64,000 nt of DNA from [Clostridium] aminophilum (GTDB lineage Bacteria; Bacillota; Clostridia; Lachnospirales; Lachnospiraceae), in assembly GCF_900101295.1 (NCBI RefSeq), contig NZ_FOIL01000008.1:1-64000 (forward strand). Reading direction: 5' to 3'. Both the position numbers and the translations under genes were made by a program. Under the pieces are notes generated by a model. That model ran no database searches and was not told where the DNA came from. It saw only the letters and a program-made list of their open reading frames with translations. Shown here piece by piece: positions 9,488 through 17,635 of the stretch (within the stretch, counting starts at the first letter, position 1; every line of letters begins with the position of its first letter).

Positions 9488-9729
9488 TTGAGTGTCGGAT
9501 GCAACGGAAAACAAAACATTCGCGATGAAAAACACCGGGCAGGAATGGAAGCAGAGGTCAGAGGGGATGGATTCGGAAAAACGATAAATGTAACCAGAAG
9601 CAAAAAAACGGTTTTCAATACCTTCCGGTGACAATTGAAAGGAAAAATTGGCCATATTATACTGATTTATAGAAATTACACAGGAAGAAAACAGCAAATC
9701 AGTCAATGGAAAGAGGCGAGAGAAAACAG

Positions 9730-11922
9730 ATGAAAAAACGATTTTTAAAACAGGGAATGAGTATCGCGGCAGCCTTGTGCCTTGCGGTCGGATCACCGTT
9801 CAGCGCAGCGGCAGGCCACGAAGTAAGTTACGAGATAGAGAAGACCGATGGCAGAACGATGACGCATGAAGGCGATATTTCTGCCACAGACAGCGGTATT
9901 CTTGCGGACAACGGGTCGGCCGTAGAGCAGAAGGGCGATGTCAAGTCCAAAAATGAGGCGGTGAACGCTTCCTCTAAGTCGACGGTCGATATTGACGGAA
10001 ATGTTGAGATGACAGACGGGGGGGATAGGGTCCCGGCTGTATCAGCATTTGATGGTTCTAACGTCAGGATCGAAGGGAATGTTAAATCCAACGGAATCGG
10101 TGTGCAGGCAGAGAAGGAGGCACATGTCGACGTAGAAGGAGCGGTTGAGGCAAAATCAACCGGAGTCAGCTCGGCAAACAGTGACGTTACGGTGAAGCAT
10201 GGCGTTAAGGTCAGCGGAACGGATGAACAAGAGTATGTGTACGGTGTTGACGCATACGACAGCGAAGTGTCGGTTGTGGGCGGTATCGAAGTGACCATCG
10301 GCGGGCAGAAAGGACAAGCGGAAGGAAAAAGTGGCGAAGAGTCTGAATTTTCCGCAACAGGAGTAAATATCTATCAAGAGGATGGAGAGAATACATCGGT
10401 CCATGTAACCGGGAATGTCACGGCGTTCGCAAAGGGCAGCGAAGCATCCGGTGCAAGAGCAGATGGGCTTCGAATGGCGAAAGGGACGAAGCTGACGGTG
10501 GATGGCAATGTGACGGCTACAGCCGAGAGCAGTAATGCCAAAGCACAGGCGTGCGGTGTTGCTGTGGGCAGCGGAACCGTTATTGTGAAAGGAGATGTAT
10601 CCGCTGCGGCGAAGAGTACGGCCCCGGAGGCTGCGAGGGCCTATGGAATTGTTACAAATGTCGAACTGGCGGGAAAAGATGTAAGCAAAGCAAAGGACGC
10701 AAATGCTGTTATTATTGTAACCGGAAGCGTTACCTCTACAGGAGCGGGAGCTTCTCTGGAGGGGAATTTCGGGAAGGTTGATGTCTTTGTCGGAAAGGAT
10801 ATGAGCGGAGAAGAAGGTCTTCGCGTTTTGGGTAATTTGGGTACCGCGAATTATGTGGTGGATGGAACACTGAGCGGTGAAAGCGCGGCGATTCACACCC
10901 AGGATTTCGTGGCGCAACCGGGAATGGAAGAAGGAAAACTGAATGTCACGGTATGGGAACTGAAGAGCGGCGGAGATCTCGTGAAAGCAGAAGAAGTATC
11001 CGGGTATGATCCGGAAACCGGTGCGCCTTCTCTTCTTCCTGAAAAGAAGGAAAAAGCCGAAGAGATCCTGAAGAATGTTAATTACATCATTCGCACCGAT
11101 GAGGTGGAGAACGGTGTGATCAGCCTTTCCGGAACGACCCGGATTGTCGGAGCAAACGGAACGACATACGATACGGCGAAGGAAGCACAGGAGGTCATCA
11201 TCCGTGTGAAGACCGCCGATGGATATCAGCTCGACGCGGTGAAGAACGGCGATGCGCTTCTAACAAAGAACGCGGACGGAAGTTATACACTGGTTGTTCC
11301 GCGGGGCGGCGGCGTCGAGCTGAGCGCCGTGCTGTCCGCAATCAAGAAGAACGAGAACGAAATGAACGGTGGTTCCGATGATTCCGGCAATCCGCCGGCC
11401 GGCTACGGGGAGGAAAAAGGAAACGCTGTGACATCCGCAAGCGGTGCGTCAGTGACCAGAACCGTTACGGAAGAAGGCGGTATCAAAACGTCTCTTTCGA
11501 AGGTTGAGATCGGCGGAAAGATCGCAGAGGTGGCAACTAGGGTGACCGTAGAGAACGGACAGAACAGAACGCTCCGCACCGTGAGCGGCGATATCGCGGG
11601 CGTATCCTTCCGGGGTGTCGGTACGGTATCGGCGGACGGATCCTCCGTAACACTGGAGGACGGACGTACCTTCTCTGTCATCAGCGCGCCGAGTCTTATG
11701 ATCACCGAAAACGGCGTGACCAGAGGGTATTTCCTGAACGCAGACGGAACGGGACCGATCGCCACCGGAAAGACAGAGGTTTATTACTGCCTCGGCGAGG
11801 ACGGTCAGCTCCATGCGCACTGGGTAGATCCGAACGGATATTTCTACGTTGGAACCGTGGAGATTGATGGCCAGACCCATACCTTCAATGAAACGGGAGA
11901 AGAGGTCAGCAGTATCGCATAA
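9730..11922 (+). CDS. Secreted repeat-rich surface protein, function unknown
   Basis: A 730-residue exported protein. The signal peptide (KKRFLKQ, a hydrophobic stretch, cleavage after AAA near residue 28) is followed by about 300 residues of short repeats built around G-[ND]-V strands (GDISAT, GDVKSK, GNVEMT, GNVKSN, GNVTAF, GNVTAT, GDVSAA, GSVTST). This pattern suits a right-handed beta-helix such as adhesins and passenger domains use. The C-terminal ~200 residues look like separate beta domains. No LPXTG, S-layer or choline-binding anchor was seen, so how it stays at the surface is unclear. The ATG at 9730 is preferred over 9706, which lies within the purine-rich ribosome site. Confidence 0.65.
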   Translation: MKKRFLKQGMSIAAALCLAVGSPFSAAAGHEVSYEIEKTDGRTMTHEGDISATDSGILADNGSAVEQKGDVKSKNEAVNASSKSTVDIDGNVEMTDGGDRVPAVSAFDGSNVRIEGNVKSNGIGVQAEKEAHVDVEGAVEAKSTGVSSANSDVTVKHGVKVSGTDEQEYVYGVDAYDSEVSVVGGIEVTIGGQKGQAEGKSGEESEFSATGVNIYQEDGENTSVHVTGNVTAFAKGSEASGARADGLRMAKGTKLTVDGNVTATAESSNAKAQACGVAVGSGTVIVKGDVSAAAKSTAPEAARAYGIVTNVELAGKDVSKAKDANAVIIVTGSVTSTGAGASLEGNFGKVDVFVGKDMSGEEGLRVLGNLGTANYVVDGTLSGESAAIHTQDFVAQPGMEEGKLNVTVWELKSGGDLVKAEEVSGYDPETGAPSLLPEKKEKAEEILKNVNYIIRTDEVENGVISLSGTTRIVGANGTTYDTAKEAQEVIIRVKTADGYQLDAVKNGDALLTKNADGSYTLVVPRGGGVELSAVLSAIKKNENEMNGGSDDSGNPPAGYGEEKGNAVTSASGASVTRTVTEEGGIKTSLSKVEIGGKIAEVATRVTVENGQNRTLRTVSGDIAGVSFRGVGTVSADGSSVTLEDGRTFSVISAPSLMITENGVTRGYFLNADGTGPIATGKTEVYYCLGEDGQLHAHWVDPNGYFYVGTVEIDGQTHTFNETGEEVSSIA

Positions 11923-12049
11923 GCAGTATCATATAAGCTGGAAGAGGCAGATTCGGAAGGCAAAAGCGTTCTTTCACGAAGCGGAGCTGGCGATGATGAT
12001 CTGTGAGAACCCGGAGAAAGTGCTGGGAATAAGAGAATAAGAAAGATAA

Positions 12050-12100
12050 AATCGGGCGGCTGTTCTTTGAGATTCAAAGGCAGTCGCCCGATTGTTATAA
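12050..12100 (+). terminator. Terminator of the surface-protein gene
   Basis: AATCGGGCGGCTG pairs with CAGTCGCCCGATT with one G-T pair and is followed by GTTATAAT. Its right half lies inside the first of two 30-bp direct repeats around the toxin-antitoxin module. Confidence 0.7.
12068..12097 (+). repeat. 30-bp direct repeat, left copy flanking toxin-antitoxin module
   Basis: Starts TGAGATTCAA and ends CCCGATTGTTA. It matches 12761-12790 at 29 of 30 positions. The two copies bracket the toxin-antitoxin genes, and this copy overlaps the terminator of the preceding gene. Confidence 0.8.
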
Positions 12101-12148
12101 TATAGGAAATATATTCAAAATGTATCCTCATATATTTTCCTACATGAA

Positions 12149-12460
12149 TCAATCGTATTCAAAGATTCCCTGGATAGTATCTGAAACTTCCATAATATCG
12201 GCATAAGGAAGCCGGTCTACTCTGCTGCAGGCTCTGACGGAGGGATCAATGACCTTTAACTGTTCACAGATTGCAACTCCGATCGTTCCGTCTGTGCCCT
12301 TGACAGAAATATGTACCGGTCCCGCAGAAATGTCCTGAAGTAATGGACAGACGTGAAAAACATTTGTCGCCCGGATGAAAGCGTTTTTGCTGGTGATGAC
12401 AAAATATTTCTTAGCAAAGCCGGCAATCTTGATGATATCCCCCTGATAGAAATCGGTCAT
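12149..12460 (-). CDS. MazF/PemK-like toxin
   Basis: A 103-residue protein with the PemK/MazF start (DFYQGDIIKI) and the later core AICEQLKVIDPS near residue 75. Family members are mRNA endonucleases held inactive by a partner antitoxin. Its ATG overlaps the stop of the upstream AbrB-like antitoxin gene as ATGA, so the pair is translationally coupled. I chose the ATG at 12460, with AAAGGA upstream. Active-site residues were not checked individually. Confidence 0.75.
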   Translation of the reverse strand: MTDFYQGDIIKIAGFAKKYFVITSKNAFIRATNVFHVCPLLQDISAGPVHISVKGTDGTIGVAICEQLKVIDPSVRACSRVDRLPYADIMEVSDTIQGIFEYD

Positions 12461-12699
12461 AACATTTCCTTTCCCATCGGATCGCCCCATTCAAAATCAT
12501 TTACGGAAATTTCTCCGTTATATTCTGCCAAACGCTGTTCGAAAGTTTTGTGTTCAAAAGGCTTACGGAGAATGATCGTATTATGGTCGATGAGTATGTC
12601 CAGAACATCAGAAGTTTTAAGATCAAGTTTATCAAGGATATGTTTTGGAATTCGGATGCCTTGACTGTTTCCCCATGATCGAATCGCTACCTGTTCCAT
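12457..12699 (-). CDS. MazE/AbrB-type antitoxin
   Basis: An 80-residue protein with an N-terminal swapped-hairpin AbrB fold (IRSWGNSQGIRIPKHILDKL, residues 6-25) and an acidic C-terminal tail (ISVNDFEWGDP) that would wrap the toxin. GGAGGT precedes the ATG at 12699; further ATGs upstream lack a ribosome site. It is encoded first, with the toxin overlapping its stop, the usual mazEF order. It probably represses its own promoter. Confidence 0.82.
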   Translation of the reverse strand: MEQVAIRSWGNSQGIRIPKHILDKLDLKTSDVLDILIDHNTIILRKPFEHKTFEQRLAEYNGEISVNDFEWGDPMGKEML

Positions 12700-12760
12700 A
12701 TTGTCACCTCCAATGTATAATAGTATATATGGTATATACATATAGTAGCAGGTATGAGGC

Positions 12761-12790
12761 TGAGATTCAAGGGCAGTCGCCCGATTGTTA
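12761..12790 (+). repeat. 30-bp direct repeat, right copy flanking toxin-antitoxin module
   Basis: Matches 12068-12097 at 29 of 30 positions (one A/G difference). It lies upstream of the antitoxin gene and abuts dispersed repeat copy B. It lacks the left hairpin arm, so it looks like a duplicated half of the terminator. Confidence 0.8.
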
Positions 12791-12792
12791 AT

Positions 12793-12886
12793 TTACGCGG
12801 CTAACTCGCCAAAGCCTGTGCTTGCACGAGGCCTTGGCGACTGCCGCGATAACGAGCGAAACTCGCGAAGCGTGTTTCGTCTCGTT
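12793..12886 (+). repeat. Dispersed intergenic repeat, copy B
   Basis: About 94 bases that equal copy A (6125-6217) in reverse complement with a few substitutions and one indel. Two hairpins can form. It lies between the PreA-like gene's terminator and the antitoxin gene. Copy C is at 57541. Confidence 0.75.
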
Positions 12887-12935
12887 GGAAAAAACGGAAC
12901 GATTCCGCAGTATTCTGCGGACGAATCGTTCCGTT
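12887..12935 (-). terminator. Terminator of the PreA-like gene
   Basis: On the minus strand ACGGAACGATTCGTCCGCAG pairs with CTGCGGAATCGTTCCGT and is followed by a T-run. A near-perfect long stem 46 bases after the stop codon. Confidence 0.85.
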
Positions 12936-12980
12936 ACATTAAGGAAGCTGTCACTTAACGGTGACCAGCGGCGGACTTTG

Positions 12981-14489
12981 TTAATTGTTTTTTTGCGGTT
13001 TGGGAATACGCTTCTTTGACGGCGCGGCTGCGCCGGTGGGACAGACAAGGATACAGAGGTGACAGCCGACGCACCGGCTGCCGTCCAGTTTCGGTTTCCG
13101 GTTGTCGAACCGGATCGCCTGATGCCCGCCGTCACTGCAGGAAACCACGCATCGGCCGCAGCCGACGCAGATATCCGGATGAAATTGCGGGAAGAGGATT
13201 GTCTCACGGTTCAGACCGTCTGTCGTCGCGCTGATGCTGTCGAGTCCTGCACCGATCAGATATTTCACCGAACGGATTCCCATCTGGGACAGATAATAAT
13301 TCAGGCCATCCTTCAGATCATCGATGATCCGGTAACCGTACTGCATCACCGCCGTTGTGACCTGGATGGATCCGGCACCCATCAGGATGAATTCCAGCGC
13401 GTCCTTCCAGGTTTCGATGCCGCCCATTCCGCTGAGGTGTTTTCCCTTCATCGCGGGATTCTGACCGATCTCCGAGATGAACCGGAGCGCGATGGGTTTT
13501 ACCGCATTGCCGCTGTAGCCGCCGACGGCGGATTTTCCCTTGACTGCCGGAGCGGAGACGAGGGTGTACGGATTGACGCCGATGATGCTCTTGATCGTAT
13601 TGATTGCGGAGATGCCGTCCGCACCGCCGCGAAGAGCGGCCACCGCCGCGGAGCTCATCTCTGCCACATTGGGCGTCAGCTTTGCGAGAACCGGGATTTT
13701 CGTTCCGCGTTTTGCGGCCCTTGTAAACTGCTCCACCAGTTCCGGAATCTGACCGATGTCTGAGCCGAGACCGTCCTCCTGCATATTCGGACAGGAGAAA
13801 TTCAGTTCCACCGCATCGGCACCGTTCTCCTCGCAGAGTCGGGCCAGTTCTTCCCATTCTGCCTCATTTTGCCCCATAATCGACGCCAGGATAAATTTGG
13901 TCGGATAATTTTTCTTCAGTCTTCGGAAAATCTCCATATTTTCGGCAACGCTGTGGTCGGACAGCTGCTCGATGTTCTTGAAACCGATGATGCTTCCGTT
14001 ATCGCCGGTGATGGCGGAAAAACGCGGAGACGCCTCATGGATTTCAAAGGAGCAGATCGTTTTGAAACAGGCGCCGGCCCATCCGGCCTCAAATGCCCGC
14101 GCACACATATCATACGTCGATGCAACGACGGAGGACGACAGAAAGAAGGGATTTTCCAGCGGGATCCCGCAGATGTCACAGGCCAGCGGGGATTCCGTCT
14201 CCGGAAGCGCAACTTCCGCCTGCGGGCGGACTTTTTCGATCATGGTACTCATCAGGGAGCGAACCGGAACCTGTCCCGGCCTTACACACTCCCGTTCACA
14301 CGGAGCGCTGCAGTCTCTGCATACATTTTCTTCCGGAAGGCGCAGTGCCGCCGCATCTTCATTATCAAACCACACGCTGCGAAGCGCCCGGCCCGGATCC
14401 ATGGCCGGACAGGCGTTGCTGCAGGGCGGATCCATACAGAGCAGACAGGAAAGCATATCCCGTCGCTTCAATATTTGTTTCGGAATCAT
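12981..14489 (-). CDS. preA: PreA-like dihydropyrimidine dehydrogenase with extra N-terminal Fe-S region
   Basis: A 502-residue flavoprotein. Residues ~100-430 match the FMN-barrel catalytic subunit PreA of NAD-dependent dihydropyrimidine dehydrogenase (NFSCPNMQ, GKSAVGGYSGNAVKPIAL, SGMGGIETW). The C-terminus holds two 4Fe-4S ferredoxin motifs (CVGCGRCVVSC and CVGCHLCILVCP). E. coli PreA is about 411 residues; the extra ~95 N-terminal residues carry Cys-rich motifs (CLLCMDPPCSNACP and CRDCSAPCERECVRPG) like the Fe-S domain of PreT/GltD. No FAD/NAD(P)H domain and no PreT neighbour are present, so the electron donor is unknown. The ATG at 14489 has GAGGAGG upstream. Confidence 0.82.
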   Translation of the reverse strand: MIPKQILKRRDMLSCLLCMDPPCSNACPAMDPGRALRSVWFDNEDAAALRLPEENVCRDCSAPCERECVRPGQVPVRSLMSTMIEKVRPQAEVALPETESPLACDICGIPLENPFFLSSSVVASTYDMCARAFEAGWAGACFKTICSFEIHEASPRFSAITGDNGSIIGFKNIEQLSDHSVAENMEIFRRLKKNYPTKFILASIMGQNEAEWEELARLCEENGADAVELNFSCPNMQEDGLGSDIGQIPELVEQFTRAAKRGTKIPVLAKLTPNVAEMSSAAVAALRGGADGISAINTIKSIIGVNPYTLVSAPAVKGKSAVGGYSGNAVKPIALRFISEIGQNPAMKGKHLSGMGGIETWKDALEFILMGAGSIQVTTAVMQYGYRIIDDLKDGLNYYLSQMGIRSVKYLIGAGLDSISATTDGLNRETILFPQFHPDICVGCGRCVVSCSDGGHQAIRFDNRKPKLDGSRCVGCHLCILVCPTGAAAPSKKRIPKPQKNN

Positions 14490-14898
14490 AAAACCTCCTC
14501 TGACGGTCTCCGTCATGTCTCTTTGTCGGGCGGTAGATCGTGTTCTGATTCTATTCTATCATAAATAACATCTTATATTCAAAGCTGCTTTTGATGAAAG
14601 AAAATATAACAGGATAAATTTTCATGAGATCCGGAGATGAGGATGAATTTTTTTTCTTTTGTAAAGGAATCGAATGATGGCGCAAAATGCCATGAATTTC
14701 AGGGAAATTCAGCGTTGGATGATTTGCGGCACAGCGGTTTTTTCGCACGAATCCGATTCTATCAGAGCTTTGTGAATGGGGACGTTCTTTTGATTCTGTT
14801 AATAATCACCTTTATATATAACGGAATTATGCCGATAAACTCCATAAGCGCAACTTGATAAACCTATGGTAGTCAGTAATGAAAATGGGGAGAAAAAA
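14490..14898. other. Intergenic region upstream of the chemoreceptor
   Basis: About 410 bases between divergent genes. Apart from the sigma-D-type promoter at 14813-14838 and the GGGGAG ribosome site before 14899, nothing is recognised. Short open frames here lack ribosome sites. Confidence 0.5.
14813..14838 (+). promoter_or_regulatory. Sigma-D (flagellar sigma-28-type) promoter for the chemoreceptor
   Basis: A perfect GCCGATAA -10 box at 14831-14838 with TATA (3 of 4 matches to TAAA) 14 bases upstream at 14813-14816. Chemoreceptor genes are classic sigma-28 targets. The start codon is about 60 bases downstream. Confidence 0.7.
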
Positions 14899-16899
14899 AT
14901 GAAACTGTTTCAATCAAATTCTGGAAGCAAAAAACGCGGAGGGACACTGCACAGCATCAGCACCACCCTGCTTCTTATCCTGCTTCCGATCACCGTCATC
15001 AGTATCGTATTCATTATCCTGTTCCTCAGCGGACAGGCGGAATCCCAGATTAAGGCTCAGTCCATCCGGAATCTGCAGCTGGAGTCCGACTATAATGCGG
15101 AGCGTTTCGGCGCAAGAGTCAATGATGTTGTCTCACGCGGCGAGTCATATGCGATTTCCGCGGAATCCACCGATTTTGCCGATCATGAGGCATACCAGGC
15201 GTTCATGAGTAAGTCCAACAAGATGGGAAGTCTGGAGAACGCCGGCATTTATACCGGTTTTTCAAACGGTGAGATGTACTATGCCGATTACGCTCAGGTT
15301 CCGGAAGGTTATGATCCGACCGCCAGAGACTGGTACAAAAACGGATTAAACTGCACCACCTTTACCGAAACCGCACCGTATGTTGATGCCCTGTCGAATA
15401 AACTCTGCGTATCCTTTATCCGCAGAATGAATCTTCGCGACGGCTCTACCGCGGTGGCCGGAATTGATATCTTCCTCGATGAGATCGCGAATGAGACAAA
15501 GACCCTGACACCCATGGGCACCGGCATGACGGCCATCGTTGCCAATGGCATGATCCTCGGTAATCCGGATCCTGCCGTAAACGGAAAGGATGTTGCCCAG
15601 TCAGGCAACACCCTCCTTCAGGAGGCCGTGGCAAAAGTGACGGTCGGCAGTCAGATGGAACTCAAGAGCGGCTCGGATACATATTACGTCGCTGCATCTC
15701 AGGTTCCGAATACGAGCTGGATCCTCTATTCCACCGTGTCCGAGCGTGATGTTCTCGCTCAGCTGAGAAAGTTCCAGCAGATCTGCTACTTCATCATGGT
15801 TGTGATCATCGCTGTCATTGTCATCGCGCTTCTTCTGGTCATCCGCTCCGTGATTACGGTTCCGCTGCGCAAGGTTACCGATGCGGCAGAGAGCATCGCA
15901 GACGGAGATTTCAACGTATCGCTTCCGACGGAAACGAAAAACGAGATCGGTCAGCTGGCCGTTGCGTTCAGCAGGACAACTGAGCAGCTGCAGAACTATC
16001 AGGGATATATCGACGAGATCGCGGAAGCACTCTCCGATATCTCACAGGGTGAGCTCAACGTTAAACTGGAGAAGGAGTATGTCGGACAGTTCAGCCGCCT
16101 GAAGAGCAACATGGAAAATGTGATCGAGCAGCTTCGCAGCGTTGTCGGATCCATTATGGATTCCTCGAAACTCGTGGCAGGCGGTGCGACCCAGATTTCC
16201 GACGGCGCACAGGGTCTTGCCCAGGGCGCTACCGAGCAGGCAAGCTCCATCGAAGAGCTTTCTGCTGAAATTCACCAAATCAATGAGGAAACGGTCAAGA
16301 TGGCGGAGAATGCCCGCACAGCGGAGGCGCAGATTCACAGTGCGGAGGAGCAGATCCACTCCAGCAATGAGCAGATGGTTGATCTTCGCAATGCAATGCA
16401 GGATATCACCGACAAGTCCCAGCGCATTTCGTCCATCATCAAGACCATTGATGACATCGCATTCCAGACCAATATTCTTGCTCTGAACGCTGCCGTTGAG
16501 GCCGCGAGAGCAGGTGAGGCAGGAAAGGGATTTGCGGTTGTTGCGGATGAGGTCCGCAACCTTGCCGGCAAGTCTTCCACGGCTGCTCTGGATACCTCCA
16601 ACCTGATCACTGAGACGATCGAGGCGGTACAGAACGGCGACCGTCTCACCGAGCAGACGGCAAACTACCTGAAGAGCACACAGGAATCCACGGAGAAGGC
16701 GGTTACCCTGATTGCGGAGATCACTGCCGCAACCGATAACCAGCAGCAGTCGCTTTCCGGCGTGAAGCAGGGAATCGACCAGATCTCCAGCGTCGTTCAG
16801 ACCAATGCCGCGACAGCGGAGGAGAGTGCCGCTGCCAGTCAGGAACTTACCAGACAGGCGGGCATCCTGAACAACGAGGTTAATAAATTTAAACTGTGA
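14899..16899 (+). CDS. Methyl-accepting chemotaxis protein with dCache amino-acid sensor
   Basis: A 666-residue receptor: TM1 about residues 22-44, an extracellular double-Cache domain, TM2 about 293-318, HAMP to about 370, then the long coiled-coil signalling domain with the conserved tip ([20 protein letters not shown]). The sensor carries Y138, R143, W145, Y146 and D190. The spacing is the same as that of the amino-acid-binding signature I recall from PctA-type receptors (Y121, R126, W128, Y129, D173), so an amino acid ligand is likely. The ATG at 14899 has GGGGAG 6 bases upstream. Monocistronic, behind a sigma-D-type promoter. Confidence 0.93.
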   Translation: MKLFQSNSGSKKRGGTLHSISTTLLLILLPITVISIVFIILFLSGQAESQIKAQSIRNLQLESDYNAERFGARVNDVVSRGESYAISAESTDFADHEAYQAFMSKSNKMGSLENAGIYTGFSNGEMYYADYAQVPEGYDPTARDWYKNGLNCTTFTETAPYVDALSNKLCVSFIRRMNLRDGSTAVAGIDIFLDEIANETKTLTPMGTGMTAIVANGMILGNPDPAVNGKDVAQSGNTLLQEAVAKVTVGSQMELKSGSDTYYVAASQVPNTSWILYSTVSERDVLAQLRKFQQICYFIMVVIIAVIVIALLLVIRSVITVPLRKVTDAAESIADGDFNVSLPTETKNEIGQLAVAFSRTTEQLQNYQGYIDEIAEALSDISQGELNVKLEKEYVGQFSRLKSNMENVIEQLRSVVGSIMDSSKLVAGGATQISDGAQGLAQGATEQASSIEELSAEIHQINEETVKMAENARTAEAQIHSAEEQIHSSNEQMVDLRNAMQDITDKSQRISSIIKTIDDIAFQTNILALNAAVEAARAGEAGKGFAVVADEVRNLAGKSSTAALDTSNLITETIEAVQNGDRLTEQTANYLKSTQESTEKAVTLIAEITAATDNQQQSLSGVKQGIDQISSVVQTNAATAEESAAASQELTRQAGILNNEVNKFKL

Positions 16900-16933
16900 T
16901 CCTTTTTCACAGAAGAGCTGATATGAGATGTGA

Positions 16934-16981
16934 GCGGCGGGGCCGCGGATTGACGTTTCGGTTAATCCGCGGCCCCGCTGC
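16934..16981 (+). terminator. Hairpin after the chemoreceptor gene
   Basis: GCGGGGCCGCGGATTGAC pairs with GTTAATCCGCGGCCCCGC around a GTTTCG loop, a very stable stem 35 bases past the stop. No T-run follows, so it is either a Rho-independent terminator of poor form or an mRNA-end stabiliser. Confidence 0.6.
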
Positions 16982-17190
16982 GTCATAAAAAAAGCGGTGA
17001 AAAATTTATGCAGTTTTAATATTGAACATATGTTCGATATATTATATAGTCTGAATATACAGAAGCGGGAAACAGACGCAGTTCGGAACACGGTTCCCGT
17101 ACATCTGCCGGAGACGCTGAGGAATCCCGGATATCATCGAGGTTCCTTAGTATCGGAACATTCAATCAGAGGACTGGAGGTGATTCCCGC

Positions 17191-17463
17191 ATGGATTCCT
17201 ATCTGTATACAAATATCCCCATACAGGTGATTGCCTGTATTGATACCACCGGGAAGATCACCCCGCTGCGGTTTCGCTTTCTGGACCGGAACGGGGAACT
17301 GGTCACCGTCCGGATTGACCGCATTCTCTCCTCGGATCAGGAACCTCATAATATCGGTATCACCTTCTCCTGCTCCGCCAGTATTTTTGGGCGGAAAAAG
17401 CAGTTTTCGCTGTATTACAGTCATTTCTCCGGCAAGTGGATTATCTCCCGGGTAGGGCAGTGA
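17191..17463 (+). CDS. Small conserved hypothetical protein
   Basis: A 90-residue cytosolic protein predicted to be mostly beta strands (IPIQVIACIDTTGKITPLRF, FSLYYSHFSGKWIISRV). A textbook GGAGGTGA lies 8 bases before the ATG, so it is translated. It contains no catalytic or metal-binding motif that I recognise. Proteins of this size and pattern are common as unnamed genes in Clostridia. A neighbouring tiny Cys-containing frame and the NfrB-like gene lie downstream on the same strand, but 172 bases separate it from the latter. Confidence 0.65.
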   Translation: MDSYLYTNIPIQVIACIDTTGKITPLRFRFLDRNGELVTVRIDRILSSDQEPHNIGITFSCSASIFGRKKQFSLYYSHFSGKWIISRVGQ

Positions 17464-17514
17464 GGGCGGTTTGATCCGGCCGATTCCCGCCGCCGGGATG
17501 AATAGAATCATATA

Positions 17515-17616
17515 ATGGGCTGCCACTCGGACTTTTTGATGAAACGGCTTGAAAAACAGGGAAATAACAAGTATTATTGTAAGGCCTGCATCGAAGAGCA
17601 GAAGAGCATGAGATAG
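17515..17616 (+). CDS. Possible 33-residue Cys-containing small protein
   Basis: A short frame encoding 33 residues with an N-terminal GCHSDF and a C-terminal YYCKACIEEQK, which together could hold one zinc ion. It ends 19 bases before the NfrB-like gene. No good ribosome site is visible before the ATG, so it may be a remnant or a chance frame; the CxxC composition resembles the small zinc-ribbon protein at 54295. Confidence 0.3.
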   Translation: MGCHSDFLMKRLEKQGNNKYYCKACIEEQKSMR

Positions 17617-17635
17617 GGAAGACGGGGGACGATTT

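Noticed and set aside
11923-12040. Possible gene tail after the surface protein (frame ending AELAMMICENPEKVLGIRE)
   Set aside because: No start codon with a ribosome site; the open part overlaps the end of the surface-protein gene. It could be a remnant but is not supportable.
12981-14489. Loss of the dihydropyrimidine dehydrogenase catalytic Cys in the GLGSDIGQ loop
   Set aside because: As I recall, E. coli PreA has a similar GSDVGQ segment and is active, so the difference from the mammalian enzyme does not show inactivation.
17515-17616. Treating the 33-residue CxxC frame as a firm gene
   Set aside because: Kept only as a low-confidence feature because no ribosome site precedes its ATG.
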